Below, piece by piece: positions 1-8,012 of a stretch of 21,807 nt of DNA (the first letter of the stretch is position 1; each line of letters starts with the position of its first letter). The notes under the pieces were generated by a model. The model made no database searches and was not told the DNA's origin. It saw only the letters and a list, made by a program, of their open reading frames with translations. Source of the DNA: an uncultured Oscillospiraceae bacterium (GTDB lineage Bacteria; Bacillota; Clostridia; Oscillospirales; Oscillospiraceae); the NCBI GenBank assembly GCA_910578505.1, contig CAJTPV010000043.1, positions 1 through 21,807 on the forward strand, given 5' to 3'. The translations under genes and the position numbers were made by a program.

Positions 1-50
1 CTCCCCTGAAAGGGGAGGGGGACCGCTTGCGGTGGAGGGGTCCTCCCTGT
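1..50. repeat. GC-rich palindromic intergenic repeat
   Basis: The first 20 bases contain a small inverted repeat (CTCCCCT, short loop, AGGGGAG), followed by an ACCGC/GCGGT pair and a second run of G-rich and CCTCC-type sequence. Elements of this style are scattered between genes in many Oscillospiraceae-type genomes; that is general knowledge, not a search result. It is cut by the window edge, so its full length is unknown. It sits directly before the point where the toxin remnant at 80-145 loses similarity to its family, so its arrival may have removed the toxin's 5' end. Confidence 0.5.
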
Positions 51-79
51 CCCAGCTAAATTTAATTGGTCGCAAGTAT

Positions 80-145
80 AAATGTTTGGTGATCATTGGC
101 ATTTGCAGCCTGTTCGTTCAGGTTTATAGCAGCAAAAAGAAGTAA
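80..145 (+). pseudogene. 3' remnant of a holin-like type I toxin gene
   Basis: Reading from position 80 to the TAA at 143-145 gives KYKCLVIIGICSLFVQVYSS followed by KKK and stop. This matches the C-terminal half of the short single-helix holin-like toxins (Hol_Tox/TxpA type): one hydrophobic segment ending in a lysine-rich tail. No ATG or GTG with a ribosome site precedes it in frame, and the sequence upstream of about 80 is unrelated to such toxins, so the 5' half appears lost. The stop codon lies inside the terminator hairpin, as is usual for this family. In an intact system the peptide would insert in the membrane and be silenced by the antisense RNA encoded opposite. The family call rests on a short peptide and is moderately sure; the truncation is clearer than the name. 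Confidence 0.5.
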
Positions 146-183
146 CCGCCCCCAGTTGCCCAACTGCGCGGTTACTTCTTTTT
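134..183. terminator. Bidirectional hairpin terminator shared by toxin and antisense RNA
   Basis: Arms 134-149 and 168-183 are perfectly complementary over 16 bp, with an 18-nt loop. The outer base pairs are A-runs opposite T-runs, so a U-tract follows the stem on both strands. The plus-strand arm contains the last lysine codons and stop of the toxin remnant. Confidence 0.8.
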
Positions 184-225
184 AAGTAATCGGGGGCCAA
201 CCGTCTGCCGGCAGCGCCCTTTCTA
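134..225 (-). ncRNA. Antisense antitoxin-like small RNA
   Basis: A consensus promoter at 231-259 on the minus strand would start a transcript near 225. A 16-bp perfect hairpin ends it near 134, giving an RNA of roughly 90 nt. It is complementary to the 3' end and terminator of the toxin remnant on the plus strand. This is the geometry of type I antitoxins such as RatA, which overlaps the 3' end of txpA. No reading frame of note is present in it. Promoter and terminator are seen directly; the antitoxin role is inferred. Confidence 0.5.
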
Positions 226-230
226 TGTTT

Positions 231-259
231 AGTATAGCCGAACAACATGAAGTTGTCAA
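231..259 (-). promoter_or_regulatory. Sigma-A promoter of the antisense RNA
   Basis: On the minus strand, TTGACA (259-254) is followed by a 17-nt spacer and TATACT (236-231). The -35 box is perfect, the -10 box is near-perfect and the spacing is optimal. Confidence 0.8.
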
Positions 260-313
260 CACCCGAATACACTGTCTACAATGGCTTGCTGCCGGTTTTG
301 AAGACTGCAAAAT

Positions 314-1645
314 TCAAAAGGCCACCTTCAAGCACAGGGCCACCAGGCACAGGATAATCGCGCAGGGCACATAGACGTACCGCCCCATAGCGTACCAGAG
401 GGCCCCCGGCGCTTTCCGGGCTCCCTTTCCGGTCTCGTCCAACAAATCCTCCCGCCGCATGATCCAGAACCAGGTCACCGCGCCCAGGGTCGCGCCGATG
501 GGGATGATATAGATCGACACAATGTCCATCCAGGGGCCCCATTTAAAAATAGGCTCCATGTGCAGCCCGACGCCCAGACACACCGCGCACAGCAGCGCCA
601 GCATGGCCCTCCGGCCCAGCCGGGGGAAGCGGTGCAGCAGGGATTCGCCCACGGCCTCGAACATGTTCTGCAGCGAGCTGACCCCGGCGAAGATCATGGC
701 CACGTACAAAATCACGGCGAACAGCCGGCCCAGAGGGATGTCCTGCAGGATTCTGGGCAGCGTGACAAAGAGCAGGGACGGCCCGGCCCCCACGTCCAGC
801 CCATAGGCAAAGCAGGCGGGGATCATCACCAGCGCAGCCACCAGGGCGGCGATGGTGTCAAAGAGGGCGGTCCGCTTTGCCAGGGCGGCCACGTCCTCGG
901 CGGAGTCCAGATATGCGCCGTAGACGATCATGCCGCTGCCGGTGATGGACAGGGAGAAAAAGGCCTGTCCCATGGCCCAGATCCAGACCATGGGGTCCAG
1001 CAGCTCCTCCCACCGGGGGGAGAACATATAGCGGTAGCCCTCCGCCGCGCCGGGCAGGAAGGCCACCCGCACCGCCAGGATCAGGAAGATGCAGAAGAAG
1101 AGGGGCATCATGACCTGGTTGCTCTTCTCGATGCTCTTGGCCCCCAGCAGCAGGGTCAGCAGCGTCCCCACTACGACCACCACGTGGAAGGGGACCACGG
1201 AGTAGTCCGCCAGGGAGAAGCCCTCGAACCAGGCGGCGGTGTCCGCCGTCATCAGCGTCCCGGTGAGGGAGTCGGTCAGGGCCTTGAGCACATAGGCGAT
1301 GATCACGGCATAGCCAATGGCGATGCACATGGACCCGGCCAGCGGCAGCCATCCCAGGATGCCCCCGGCCTTTCCCAGGCGCTTTTTCCGGGTACCCCAG
1401 GCCATTTCGTAAGCGCCCAGGGTGCCGGTGCCCGCCCGGCGGCCCACGGCGTACTCAGCGGCCAGGCCCACGGTCCCGAAGAGGAGGATGAAGGCCAGAT
1501 AGGCGATCAGAAACGCTCCGCCGCCATAGCTCCCCAGCTTGGCGGGAAAGGCCCACACGTTGGCCATCCCCACGGCGGAACCCACCGCCGAGAGCACAAA
1601 GCCCCACCGGCTGCTGAACCGCCGCTTTTTTTCATCTCCACCCAT
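314..1645 (-). CDS. NSS-family sodium-dependent transporter
   Basis: A 443-residue membrane protein of the neurotransmitter:sodium symporter family (LeuT/MhsT fold), which imports amino acids or related solutes with Na+. The N-terminal helix carries the family's broken-helix signature (SAVGSAVGMANVWAFP, then GSYGGGAFLIAY). The helix-6 region is visible as FFSLSITGSGMIVYGAYL, and about eleven hydrophobic segments fill the rest; the length is normal. I place the start at the ATG at 1645, because an AAGGAGG site (about 1655-1661) lies just upstream; an in-frame ATG at 1681 has no such site. The gene follows the broken GH42 gene in the same direction but is separated by about 240 bp and a hairpin, so it is probably its own unit. 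Substrate cannot be read from the sequence. No truncation seen. Confidence 0.88.
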   Translation of the reverse strand: MGGDEKKRRFSSRWGFVLSAVGSAVGMANVWAFPAKLGSYGGGAFLIAYLAFILLFGTVGLAAEYAVGRRAGTGTLGAYEMAWGTRKKRLGKAGGILGWLPLAGSMCIAIGYAVIIAYVLKALTDSLTGTLMTADTAAWFEGFSLADYSVVPFHVVVVVGTLLTLLLGAKSIEKSNQVMMPLFFCIFLILAVRVAFLPGAAEGYRYMFSPRWEELLDPMVWIWAMGQAFFSLSITGSGMIVYGAYLDSAEDVAALAKRTALFDTIAALVAALVMIPACFAYGLDVGAGPSLLFVTLPRILQDIPLGRLFAVILYVAMIFAGVSSLQNMFEAVGESLLHRFPRLGRRAMLALLCAVCLGVGLHMEPIFKWGPWMDIVSIYIIPIGATLGAVTWFWIMRREDLLDETGKGARKAPGALWYAMGRYVYVPCAIILCLVALCLKVAF

Positions 1646-1830
1646 AAAGTCGTTCCTCCTTGTACATTGAACATCGAACATCGTTTTTCACCTGATCTGC
1701 GTCAAACCAGACCCGAAAATGAACGGGCGCACTGGCCCATACCTTCCGTATTCGAATTGTATCATAGAATTTGCGAAAAGGGAAGCATCTTTAACTGCGA
1801 TTCCAAGGTACTCATGATTACTGCAATATC

Positions 1831-1873
1831 AAGCAGGCGCATTCCGCCCAATGCTGGGGGAGTGCGCCTGCTT
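1831..1873 (-). terminator. Hairpin after the GH42 remnant; rest of the 1646-1886 gap
   Basis: Arms 1831-1841 and 1863-1873 pair perfectly over 11 bp (AAGCAGGCGCA with its complement). The hairpin starts 14 nt past the GH42 stop. No strong T-run follows on either strand, so termination is likely but weak. The remaining gap must hold the transporter promoter. The best I see on the minus strand is a TACAAT or TATGAT -10-like box near 1760-1770 without a good -35. A degenerate 7-bp direct repeat (CGATGTT, CGATGTT, CAATGTA) lies at about 1663-1683, before the transporter's ribosome site. Confidence 0.45.
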
Positions 1874-1886
1874 ATTGCCGAAAGAA

Positions 1887-3162
1887 TCACACCCATACCG
1901 CTTTTTCCGTCCGGATCTTCATCTCCAGCGGGCGGAGGTGGACCCGCTCTCCCTGGAGCTGGAAGTTCTGACCATGCAGGGTGTTGTTGAAAAAGAACTG
2001 ATAGGTTCCCCCATCTCCACTGCGCGTCGTGGACTCCACGCCCTGGGGCAGCGTCTCCAACAGGGGGATATTCTGCTCCCGGAACGCCTCCATCAGCAGC
2101 GTCCGGTACATGGCCTTCTCGCCCACGGTCCCCACATAGTAGGCAACGCCCTCGCCAAAACAGTTCTTGGCAATGGCGGGTACACCGCTGTAGAACCGCC
2201 CCTGGTATCTGGCCCACGCCTGAGCGGTGTCCAGCTCCAGCAGGTCGCACCAGCTGGTGATCTGATAGGTACCGCCCTTGGTCAGATTGACCGTCTGCTT
2301 CACAGGCCCGATGGGGTCGTACTCCGTGACATGACAGCCGCAGCTGGGTCCAGTAGGCGAAGCCCTCAGACTGGGTCTGGTTCTTCAGCGCAAACTCCTT
2401 GTGAAAATCCGGAATATTGGCGGGAATGCAGGCGTTGGTCGTAATCACTGCGTTGGCGTTGTACCGGCGGATGATCTCGCTCTGGAACCGGACAAAGTCC
2501 GCCGTGCAGTCCGCGCCGAACCGCTCATAGTCCAGCAGATACGCCGGGTTGTGCCACCGGGGAAGGCAGTCAGGAGACAGCAGGGGCTGGATCTGTTCCC
2601 AGTCGCTGACCTCGCCGCTCCAGACCACATTGCCCCAGGCTCTGTTGAGCGCCTCCAGCGTCCCATATTTCTCCCGCAGCCACTCCCGGAACGCGGCCCG
2701 GCAGGCGGGACAGGTGCAGTGGTTGCTCTCCAGCTCGTTGTCCAGCTGCCAGGCGAAAATCTCAGGCCGCCCGGCGTACCGCTTCGCCATCTCCTCCACG
2801 ATGCGCCCGGCGTACTGCCGGAACGTGGGGCTGACCATGCAGCGGTGGCCCCGCAGCCCTAAGTCGGTGGGCTTGCCATCCCGCCCCCATTGGACGGTGT
2901 CCGGGTGATTCTGGTACAGCCACAGCGGGACGCAGTTGGTGGGGGTCCCCAGAATGACCTGCATCCCCTGGCGGCTGATGGTCTCAATGGCGTCGTCCAG
3001 CCACGCGAAATCAAACTCCCCATCTTTTGGCTCCATCCGGCTCCAGGCGAACTCCCCGATCCGGATCACATGGGCCCCCAGCGCTCTCATCCGGACCGCG
3101 TCCTCCTCCCAGAGGGCGCGGTCCCATTGCTCGGGGTAGTAATCAATTCCAATTTTTATCAT
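1887..3162 (-). pseudogene. GH42 beta-galactosidase with internal deletion and frameshift
   Basis: From the ATG at 3162, about 275 residues match the N-terminal TIM barrel of GH42 beta-galactosidases: GIDYYPEQWD at the start, the acid/base pair N142-E143 in AWQLDNELES, and a zinc-type cysteine set (C108, C149, C151, C154). Near 2335 similarity stops. The family's C-terminal part resumes in a different frame (VTEYDPIGPVKQTVNL onward) and runs to the stop at 1887. The family is usually about 650-700 residues; roughly 200 or more are missing, including the nucleophile glutamate (near 312 in Thermus A4 enzyme). Translated from the ATG, the frame instead runs on through non-homologous sequence to about 1762. 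An active enzyme is not expected. The ATG lies 1 nt after the stop of the upstream GH94::GH31 gene, so translation was coupled within a lacI-GH94/31-GH42 operon. Confidence 0.82.
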
Positions 3163-3163
3163 G

Positions 3164-6100
3164 TCACAGCCTCTCAAATACCGGCATATACGCCAGCGGC
3201 GCGTCCACCGTCACGGTCTGCCCACCCTGGAACACCTCGCCGGTGGAGGTCAGCTTCCACTGTCCGGCGGGCAGGTAGACATCCCGGCGGAACTGGTTGA
3301 GCTGGAGAATGGGGGCCGCCAGATACTTTGCCCCGAACATGTACTGATCCTGCAATTCCCAGCACCTCCCGTCCTCCGGGAACTCATAGAACATGGCCCG
3401 CAGCAGCGGAGAGCCATTCTCATGGGCCTCGGCAAAAAGGGATTTGATGTAGTCGTGCATAGAAATACGAAGATCATAATACTTCCGCATGATGGCGTAG
3501 TTCTCCTCGCCGTAGCTCCACAGCTCATTGGGCTGTCCGGTGTGGAGATAGCCGCCGCCCCAGTCCCGTTCGTCCAGCGGAGGGATGTCGTAAGGCCCCC
3601 GGTCCCCGTGCATCCGCAGCACCGGGGAGTACACCGCGAACTGATACCAGCGAATGAGCAGCTGCCGGAAATCCGGGTCATTCACATCGTCCGTCATAAA
3701 CCCGCCGATGTCGGTGGTCCACCAGGAAATGCCCGCCAGACCCATATTCAGTCCGCACTGGATCTGGTCGGCGAACGCCTCAAAAGTGCTGGGTACGTCC
3801 CCGGACCAGATGACGTTGCCGTACTTCTGGGACCCGGCCCAGCCGCAGCGCAGCAGGTTCACTACAGGAGCTTCCTGGAGCTTGCTCATTTCATCGTAGA
3901 AAGCCCGGCTGAGCATCTGGGGATAGAGGTTGCTGACGCGCAGAGCGGGACCGGCATAGTAGCGGTAGTGGTCGAAGTCGTACACGCCCAGGTCCGGCTC
4001 GGAGTTGTCCAGCCAGAAGGCGTCGATGCCCAAGTCATAGTAATTCCGCTTGCAGACCTCCCAGATATATTTCCGGGCCTCGGGGTTGAAGGCGTCGATC
4101 TCCACGCAGTCCCCCTGGTAGTCGTAGGTCTGCAGCGCGCCCCGCTCCGTGCGCATGAGCAGGCCCCGCTCCAGCATGGGATAGAAATTCTCGCTCCGCC
4201 GGTCCACCGACGGCCACACGGACACGATTACTTTCATGCCCATGGCGTGCAGCTCATCCACCATGGCCTTGGGGTCGGGCCAGTAGGTCTTGTCGAACTT
4301 CCAATCCCCCTGGACGGTCCAGTGGAAGAAGTCAATGACGATCTGGTCGATTTTGACGCCCTCCGCCTGATACCTCCGGGCCACCTCCAACACCTCCTCC
4401 TGGGTGCGGTAGCGCAGCTTGCACTGCCACAGGCCCATCAGGTCCTCCGGGAACATCCCGGCCCGGCCGGTGACGGCGGTGTAGTTTTCCAGAATCTGCT
4501 TCGGCGTCCCGGCGGCGGTGATCCAGTAGTCCATGGACCAGCTGTAGGAGTTGAGGTAGTAGCTGCCGTCAATGCTCGGGTCCAGGCTCAGACCGTCGCC
4601 GCCTGCGCCCAGGTAGGTATAGGGGCGTCCGTCGTTGATGAGACACCGTGCAAAGAAGTCGCCCTTCCAGGCGTTCTCCTGCATGCTTGTATAAATGCGG
4701 CGGGACAGCGCGGCGGCAGTCTTGCCGTCCGCCGTTTTGCCAATCAGGGATGCCATCTCGGAAACCTCATCCGCCGCAATGCGCAGCAGACAGGCGTTCA
4801 TGACGCTTTCGCAGAGGGTGTTCTCGAACGGGACGCCATACGCCTGGCCCTTTTCCGCCAGCTGTTCCCGGTAGCGACGCTCCTTCTCCGGCCCCTTCAT
4901 GACTTCCCTGTCCAGACGCAATGTGTCGTTCCAGTCCGCCTTGTCCAGCAGGGGCAGGCCGTGGAGGCCCACGGAAATATTGCCGCTGTAAGTCAAAATC
5001 GCCATCAGCGTTTCCCAGAGAGGCCGCTTGGCATCCTCCCCGGCAATGGGGTACTCCTCCAGCAGGAAGCTGGTATCGCCGGTGAGCTTCACATAGCGAT
5101 ACACCGCCTGTACCAGCCACAGCTGGTCGTCGGAGCAGTCACCGGGTTCCTTGCCCTGGAAGGTGAAGTCGTGGTAGGCGTAGCCCATGCGGAACACGCT
5201 GCGGATCCAGTTGGAGAGCAGCTCTTTAATGAGGCCGTTCTCCCCCATGGCGCTGAGGTAGTACATGGAGGCGTAGATGTCCTGGATCTCCCGGAAGCCG
5301 GTTTCTCGGTAGGACTTCTGTGTCCAGGCGAAGGCGCGGGAGACATAGGTCTGATACAGCACCTGGAAGGGCAGGTTGCGCCCCACATAGGCGTCAAACC
5401 GCTGGTCGCCGGTTTCCGGCTGCAGATAGGCCGGGTAGCGGTCCCAGAACGCCGCCACCGACTGGAAGGTTTCAGACAACGCGGCGGGGTCCCTGTATTT
5501 CTCCAGCAGACAGCGGAGGGCGTTGTCCAGGGAATCCGCCGCCTGGGCGTCCTCCTCCAGCATTCCAACGAACTCATCTACTGCCGTTGATTCCCCAGTT
5601 TTAAGATTAAACGTTTTCTCTAATGCGAAAAAGGGGGCTGTCTTGCGGCTGTAACGGTTGGGCAGGCGGGCGATCAGCTCCGGGTGCTCCAGGGTTCCGC
5701 AGCCTACGAAGTCGGAGAGGCTGGTGCAGAAGCCGTCAAAGGACTCACCATTACACAGCAGGGCAGCGAACCGCTGGGCGGACTGCTCCCCCGCAGGCTT
5801 GAAGTGTATGGTGAGGGCGGCGGGAGAATCGCCGTCGTAGCACACCGCGCTCTCGTGGACCACGTTGACGCAGACCACGTCGTTGGCGATGTTTAGAGGC
5901 GCGCCTACGCCGAACACGCCGGTCATGACGATGCTAAGCGTCCGGTCCCGGCCCGAGTGGTTCTCGACCTCCACCCGCTGGGCCTCTACCGCGTTGGGCA
6001 TTCCCGGCTCCTGGGGCAGGAGGAAGATGGTGCGGCGGATGGTCAGGCCGCAGGCGGTTTCGTATGTAATGATGGTGCGGTTCTGGGAGTGGAGGCAGTG

Positions 6101-6757
6101 GGCGGAGGTCACATTTTCCTCCACATTGGCGGAGTAGAAAATCTGCTTCCCATTCTCTACCAGGTAGAACTGCCGGTTGGCCGGTTCGCCATTTTCCTCC
6201 AGCTGGAGGGTACAGCGGGTAGCCAGCACCTGCGTTCCGCCAGTCCCCCGGAAGGAGCCGCGCCCCAGTGCGTCCAGCGCGCTTTTGGGCGTGGTGCAGA
6301 GGGGGTACGGATACCCGGCCCGGTTGCCCAGCAGCAGATTCACCGGGTAGTGGGGGCCCACCGGATAGGCTTTCAGGTCCAGCAGCAGCTCCCCCTTTTC
6401 GTTGAGCTGTCCGGGGCTGGACAATACCCGGCGGCAGACGGACAGAACTTCCGCCGCCACGTCCTCCGGGACAGTCTGCTCTCCGGCTTCTGTCCTGTGG
6501 CGGACATCGTTCCCGGATTCCAGCCAAAACAGCTGGTTTCCGGAAAACCCGGCGAGATAGGACGCCGTGGCCGGGCGGTTCATGAGCCGGGCGCACAGAG
6601 GCGCTTCATAGGGCAGGTCCGCAAACCCCAGGGCCGCTTTCCGGTGGCCGGAGAAGAACTCCGCGTCCAGCCCGCCGGGCTGCTGCCCAAAGGCTTCGGT
6701 GATACGCTCACGAGCCGTCACGGTCTGCGTCCGGGCGTATTCTGTGGAAAAATGCAA
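3164..6757 (-). CDS. GH94 phosphorylase :: GH31 alpha-glycosidase hybrid
   Basis: One open frame of 1197 residues made of two enzyme families. Residues 1 to about 740 match GH94 glycoside phosphorylases (cellobiose/cellodextrin type): N-terminal beta-sandwich, then the alpha/alpha barrel with the catalytic-acid region ADWND (D608-D611), up to YYLNSYSWS, a motif close to the GH94 C-terminus. From about 740 (DYWITAAGTPKQIL) to the end it matches the GH31 catalytic domain of alpha-xylosidase/alpha-glucosidase type, with nucleophile D917 in FWLDNSEPD and acid/base D987 in WSGD. Missing are the last part of GH94 and the roughly 200-residue N-terminal sandwich of GH31, so two neighbouring genes seem to have fused in frame near 4540. 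The start is TTG at 6757; its AAGGAG site lies in the last codons of the upstream regulator. Whether both halves fold is unknown. Confidence 0.82.
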   Translation of the reverse strand: MHFSTEYARTQTVTARERITEAFGQQPGGLDAEFFSGHRKAALGFADLPYEAPLCARLMNRPATASYLAGFSGNQLFWLESGNDVRHRTEAGEQTVPEDVAAEVLSVCRRVLSSPGQLNEKGELLLDLKAYPVGPHYPVNLLLGNRAGYPYPLCTTPKSALDALGRGSFRGTGGTQVLATRCTLQLEENGEPANRQFYLVENGKQIFYSANVEENVTSAHCLHSQNRTIITYETACGLTIRRTIFLLPQEPGMPNAVEAQRVEVENHSGRDRTLSIVMTGVFGVGAPLNIANDVVCVNVVHESAVCYDGDSPAALTIHFKPAGEQSAQRFAALLCNGESFDGFCTSLSDFVGCGTLEHPELIARLPNRYSRKTAPFFALEKTFNLKTGESTAVDEFVGMLEEDAQAADSLDNALRCLLEKYRDPAALSETFQSVAAFWDRYPAYLQPETGDQRFDAYVGRNLPFQVLYQTYVSRAFAWTQKSYRETGFREIQDIYASMYYLSAMGENGLIKELLSNWIRSVFRMGYAYHDFTFQGKEPGDCSDDQLWLVQAVYRYVKLTGDTSFLLEEYPIAGEDAKRPLWETLMAILTYSGNISVGLHGLPLLDKADWNDTLRLDREVMKGPEKERRYREQLAEKGQAYGVPFENTLCESVMNACLLRIAADEVSEMASLIGKTADGKTAAALSRRIYTSMQENAWKGDFFARCLINDGRPYTYLGAGGDGLSLDPSIDGSYYLNSYSWSMDYWITAAGTPKQILENYTAVTGRAGMFPEDLMGLWQCKLRYRTQEEVLEVARRYQAEGVKIDQIVIDFFHWTVQGDWKFDKTYWPDPKAMVDELHAMGMKVIVSVWPSVDRRSENFYPMLERGLLMRTERGALQTYDYQGDCVEIDAFNPEARKYIWEVCKRNYYDLGIDAFWLDNSEPDLGVYDFDHYRYYAGPALRVSNLYPQMLSRAFYDEMSKLQEAPVVNLLRCGWAGSQKYGNVIWSGDVPSTFEAFADQIQCGLNMGLAGISWWTTDIGGFMTDDVNDPDFRQLLIRWYQFAVYSPVLRMHGDRGPYDIPPLDERDWGGGYLHTGQPNELWSYGEENYAIMRKYYDLRISMHDYIKSLFAEAHENGSPLLRAMFYEFPEDGRCWELQDQYMFGAKYLAAPILQLNQFRRDVYLPAGQWKLTSTGEVFQGGQTVTVDAPLAYMPVFERL
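5606..5622 (-). promoter_or_regulatory. Intragenic LacI-type operator copy
   Basis: On the minus strand these 17 bases (TAGAGAAAACGTTTAAT) are identical to 7974-7990 in the divergent regulator region, and both are preceded by CA plus one base. They lie inside the GH94 half, where they encode part of LEKTFNL, a normal family segment. An auxiliary operator about 2.4 kb from the promoter site, acting by looping or roadblock, is the inference; chance through coding is the alternative. Confidence 0.4.
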
Positions 6758-6763
6758 ATAAAA

Positions 6764-7795
6764 TCACTCCTTTTCGGATATTTCGGATAAAGTCAAATCC
6801 CGCACGCTTCCGCCGGGCTGAATCTGGCCGGGGACAGTAATGACGCGGGGGACATAGCACTTGGGGTCCTCGATGGCGGCAATCAGCTCCTCCGCCGCCC
6901 GCCGCCCCATGTCCTGGGCGTTCTGCCGGTAGGTGGCCACACTGGGGGTCATGACGGCGGAAAGCCGGATGCCGTCAAAGCCAAAGCAGCTGATATCCTT
7001 TGGTACGGACAGCCCCATACTCTGGGCGGCGGCAATTCCGGCGATGCAGGAGATGTCGTCCGGATAGAGGATGCAGTCCGGCATCGTTTTCCCCTCCAGG
7101 AGCTTCCGCGTGGCCTGGATGGAGTCCTCCGGCTCATGGAACCGGGCCGGGATCACCCAATCGTCCGGAACCTGAATGCCGCAGGCCCGGCAGCCCCGGT
7201 GGAAGCCTGTCAGCCGGGCGCGGGTCACGTCCCCCATCTCGCCGTGGATATAGGCCAGATGCCGGTGGCCCAGGCCGTGGAGATATTGGACGATGGCCTC
7301 CATACTGCCCACGTTGTCGCTCATGACGGCGGTGCGGCCAGTAAAGGTCTGCTCCACAGAAACTACAGGGATTTCGCTCTCTGCCAGCCGCCGCAGACCG
7401 TCAAAGTCAAAATTTCCCTGGGCGACGATCACGCCGTCGCACTGCCGGTACATGGCGTGTTCATAGTACCCCATTCCCGGACTGTGCCGGTTGCCCAGAA
7501 ATGTGATGTCGTAATTTTTTTCCTCCGCCGTCTGGCTGATGGATTCCAGGATCAGGGAGAAGTATTCATGGGCCAGCATATTCTGAAACAGGATGCCGAT
7601 ATTAAAGCTCCGCTTGGTTTTCAGCGTCTGGGCCGCCGCATTGGGGTAATAGCCCATCTCCTGGGCGGTGCGGCGGACCATAGCGGCCTTCTCCTGACCG
7701 ATGCCGGGCTGTCCGTTGAGGGCCTTCGACACGGCGGCGATGGACAGGCCGCAGGCTTCGGAGATCATTTTGATGGTGACGATAGTACATTCCAC
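6764..7795 (-). CDS. LacI-family transcriptional regulator
   Basis: A 343-residue repressor of normal length. Residues 7-60 form the LacI helix-turn-helix (VTIKMISEACGLSIAAVSKA) and hinge helix (YYPNAAAQTLK). The rest is a periplasmic-binding-protein-like sugar sensor (NIGILFQNM, CDGVIVAQG, CILYPDDISCIAGIAAAQ, SCFGFDGI). It heads the minus-strand operon with the GH94::GH31 and GH42 genes and faces the plus-strand GH94-xylB genes. Operators at both divergent start sites suggest it represses both directions and itself until a sugar effector binds. The start is uncertain: the only in-frame start before the DNA-binding domain is GTG at 7795, which overlaps the GAAAGGTGG ribosome-site-like sequence. 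An ATG at 7790 is better placed but out of frame. The last codons supply the ribosome site for the next gene. Confidence 0.88.
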   Translation of the reverse strand: MECTIVTIKMISEACGLSIAAVSKALNGQPGIGQEKAAMVRRTAQEMGYYPNAAAQTLKTKRSFNIGILFQNMLAHEYFSLILESISQTAEEKNYDITFLGNRHSPGMGYYEHAMYRQCDGVIVAQGNFDFDGLRRLAESEIPVVSVEQTFTGRTAVMSDNVGSMEAIVQYLHGLGHRHLAYIHGEMGDVTRARLTGFHRGCRACGIQVPDDWVIPARFHEPEDSIQATRKLLEGKTMPDCILYPDDISCIAGIAAAQSMGLSVPKDISCFGFDGIRLSAVMTPSVATYRQNAQDMGRRAAEELIAAIEDPKCYVPRVITVPGQIQPGGSVRDLTLSEISEKE

Positions 7796-7813
7796 CTTTC
7801 TCGCGCCGGAGAG

Positions 7814-7827
7814 ATAAAACGTTTTCT
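7814..7827 (-). promoter_or_regulatory. Operator O1 at the regulator's own promoter
   Basis: AGAAAACGTTTTAT on the minus strand, with the palindromic core AAAACGTTTT at 7816-7825. It lies at about +1 to +10 of the predicted lacI transcript and differs by one base from the sites at 7977-7990 and 5606-5619. This is the usual layout for autorepression by LacI-family proteins. Confidence 0.65.
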
Positions 7828-7832
7828 TTTTT

Positions 7833-7861
7833 GTTATACAGCATCCTGGTCAATTCGTCAA
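7833..7861 (-). promoter_or_regulatory. Promoter of the lacI - GH94/GH31 - GH42 operon
   Basis: On the minus strand, TTGACG (7861-7856), 17-nt spacer, TATAAC (7838-7833). It has near-consensus boxes and optimal spacing, and is followed immediately by operator O1. Confidence 0.7.
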
Positions 7862-7935
7862 TTGTTTTTTTCTGATTTCCAAAATTTTGGCAATACCGCT
7901 AATCAGGCACCATCTTTTTTGGGCAATTTGCAGAA

Positions 7936-7965
7936 TTTATTTTTGTTTTGTGCCTGATATATAAT
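7936..7965 (+). promoter_or_regulatory. Promoter of the GH94 - xylB genes
   Basis: A TATAAT box at 7960-7965 sits in TGATATATAAT, which can also be read as an extended -10 (TGA then TATATA). The -35 region is weak (TTTATT at 7936-7941, 18-nt spacer). The stretch between the two divergent promoters, about 7862-7935, is AT-rich with no other recognisable element. Confidence 0.5.
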
Positions 7966-7973
7966 ATTTGCAA

Positions 7974-7990
7974 TAGAGAAAACGTTTAAT
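7974..7990 (+). promoter_or_regulatory. Operator O2 downstream of the GH94 promoter
   Basis: TAGAGAAAACGTTTAAT, with core AAACGTTT at 7980-7987, lies about 10-20 bases past the TATAAT box and before the ribosome site (CAGGAGGAA, about 7998-8006). It is identical over 17 bases to the intragenic copy at 5606-5622 and one base from O1 over 14 bases. Confidence 0.65.
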
Positions 7991-8012
7991 TCAACAGCAG
8001 GAGGAACGCTCT

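Noticed and set aside
560..1990. 476-codon open frame on the plus strand
   Set aside because: Antisense to the transporter gene; Gln/Gly/His-rich with no recognisable domain.
3161..5590. 809-codon open frame on the plus strand
   Set aside because: It is antisense to the GH94::GH31 gene, has low-complexity His/Val/Gln-rich composition and matches no family; such shadows are normal opposite GC-rich genes.
7602..7853. ATG at 7790 as start of the regulator
   Set aside because: It is well spaced from a ribosome-site-like sequence but reads out of frame with the helix-turn-helix; the GTG at 7795 is the only in-frame choice.
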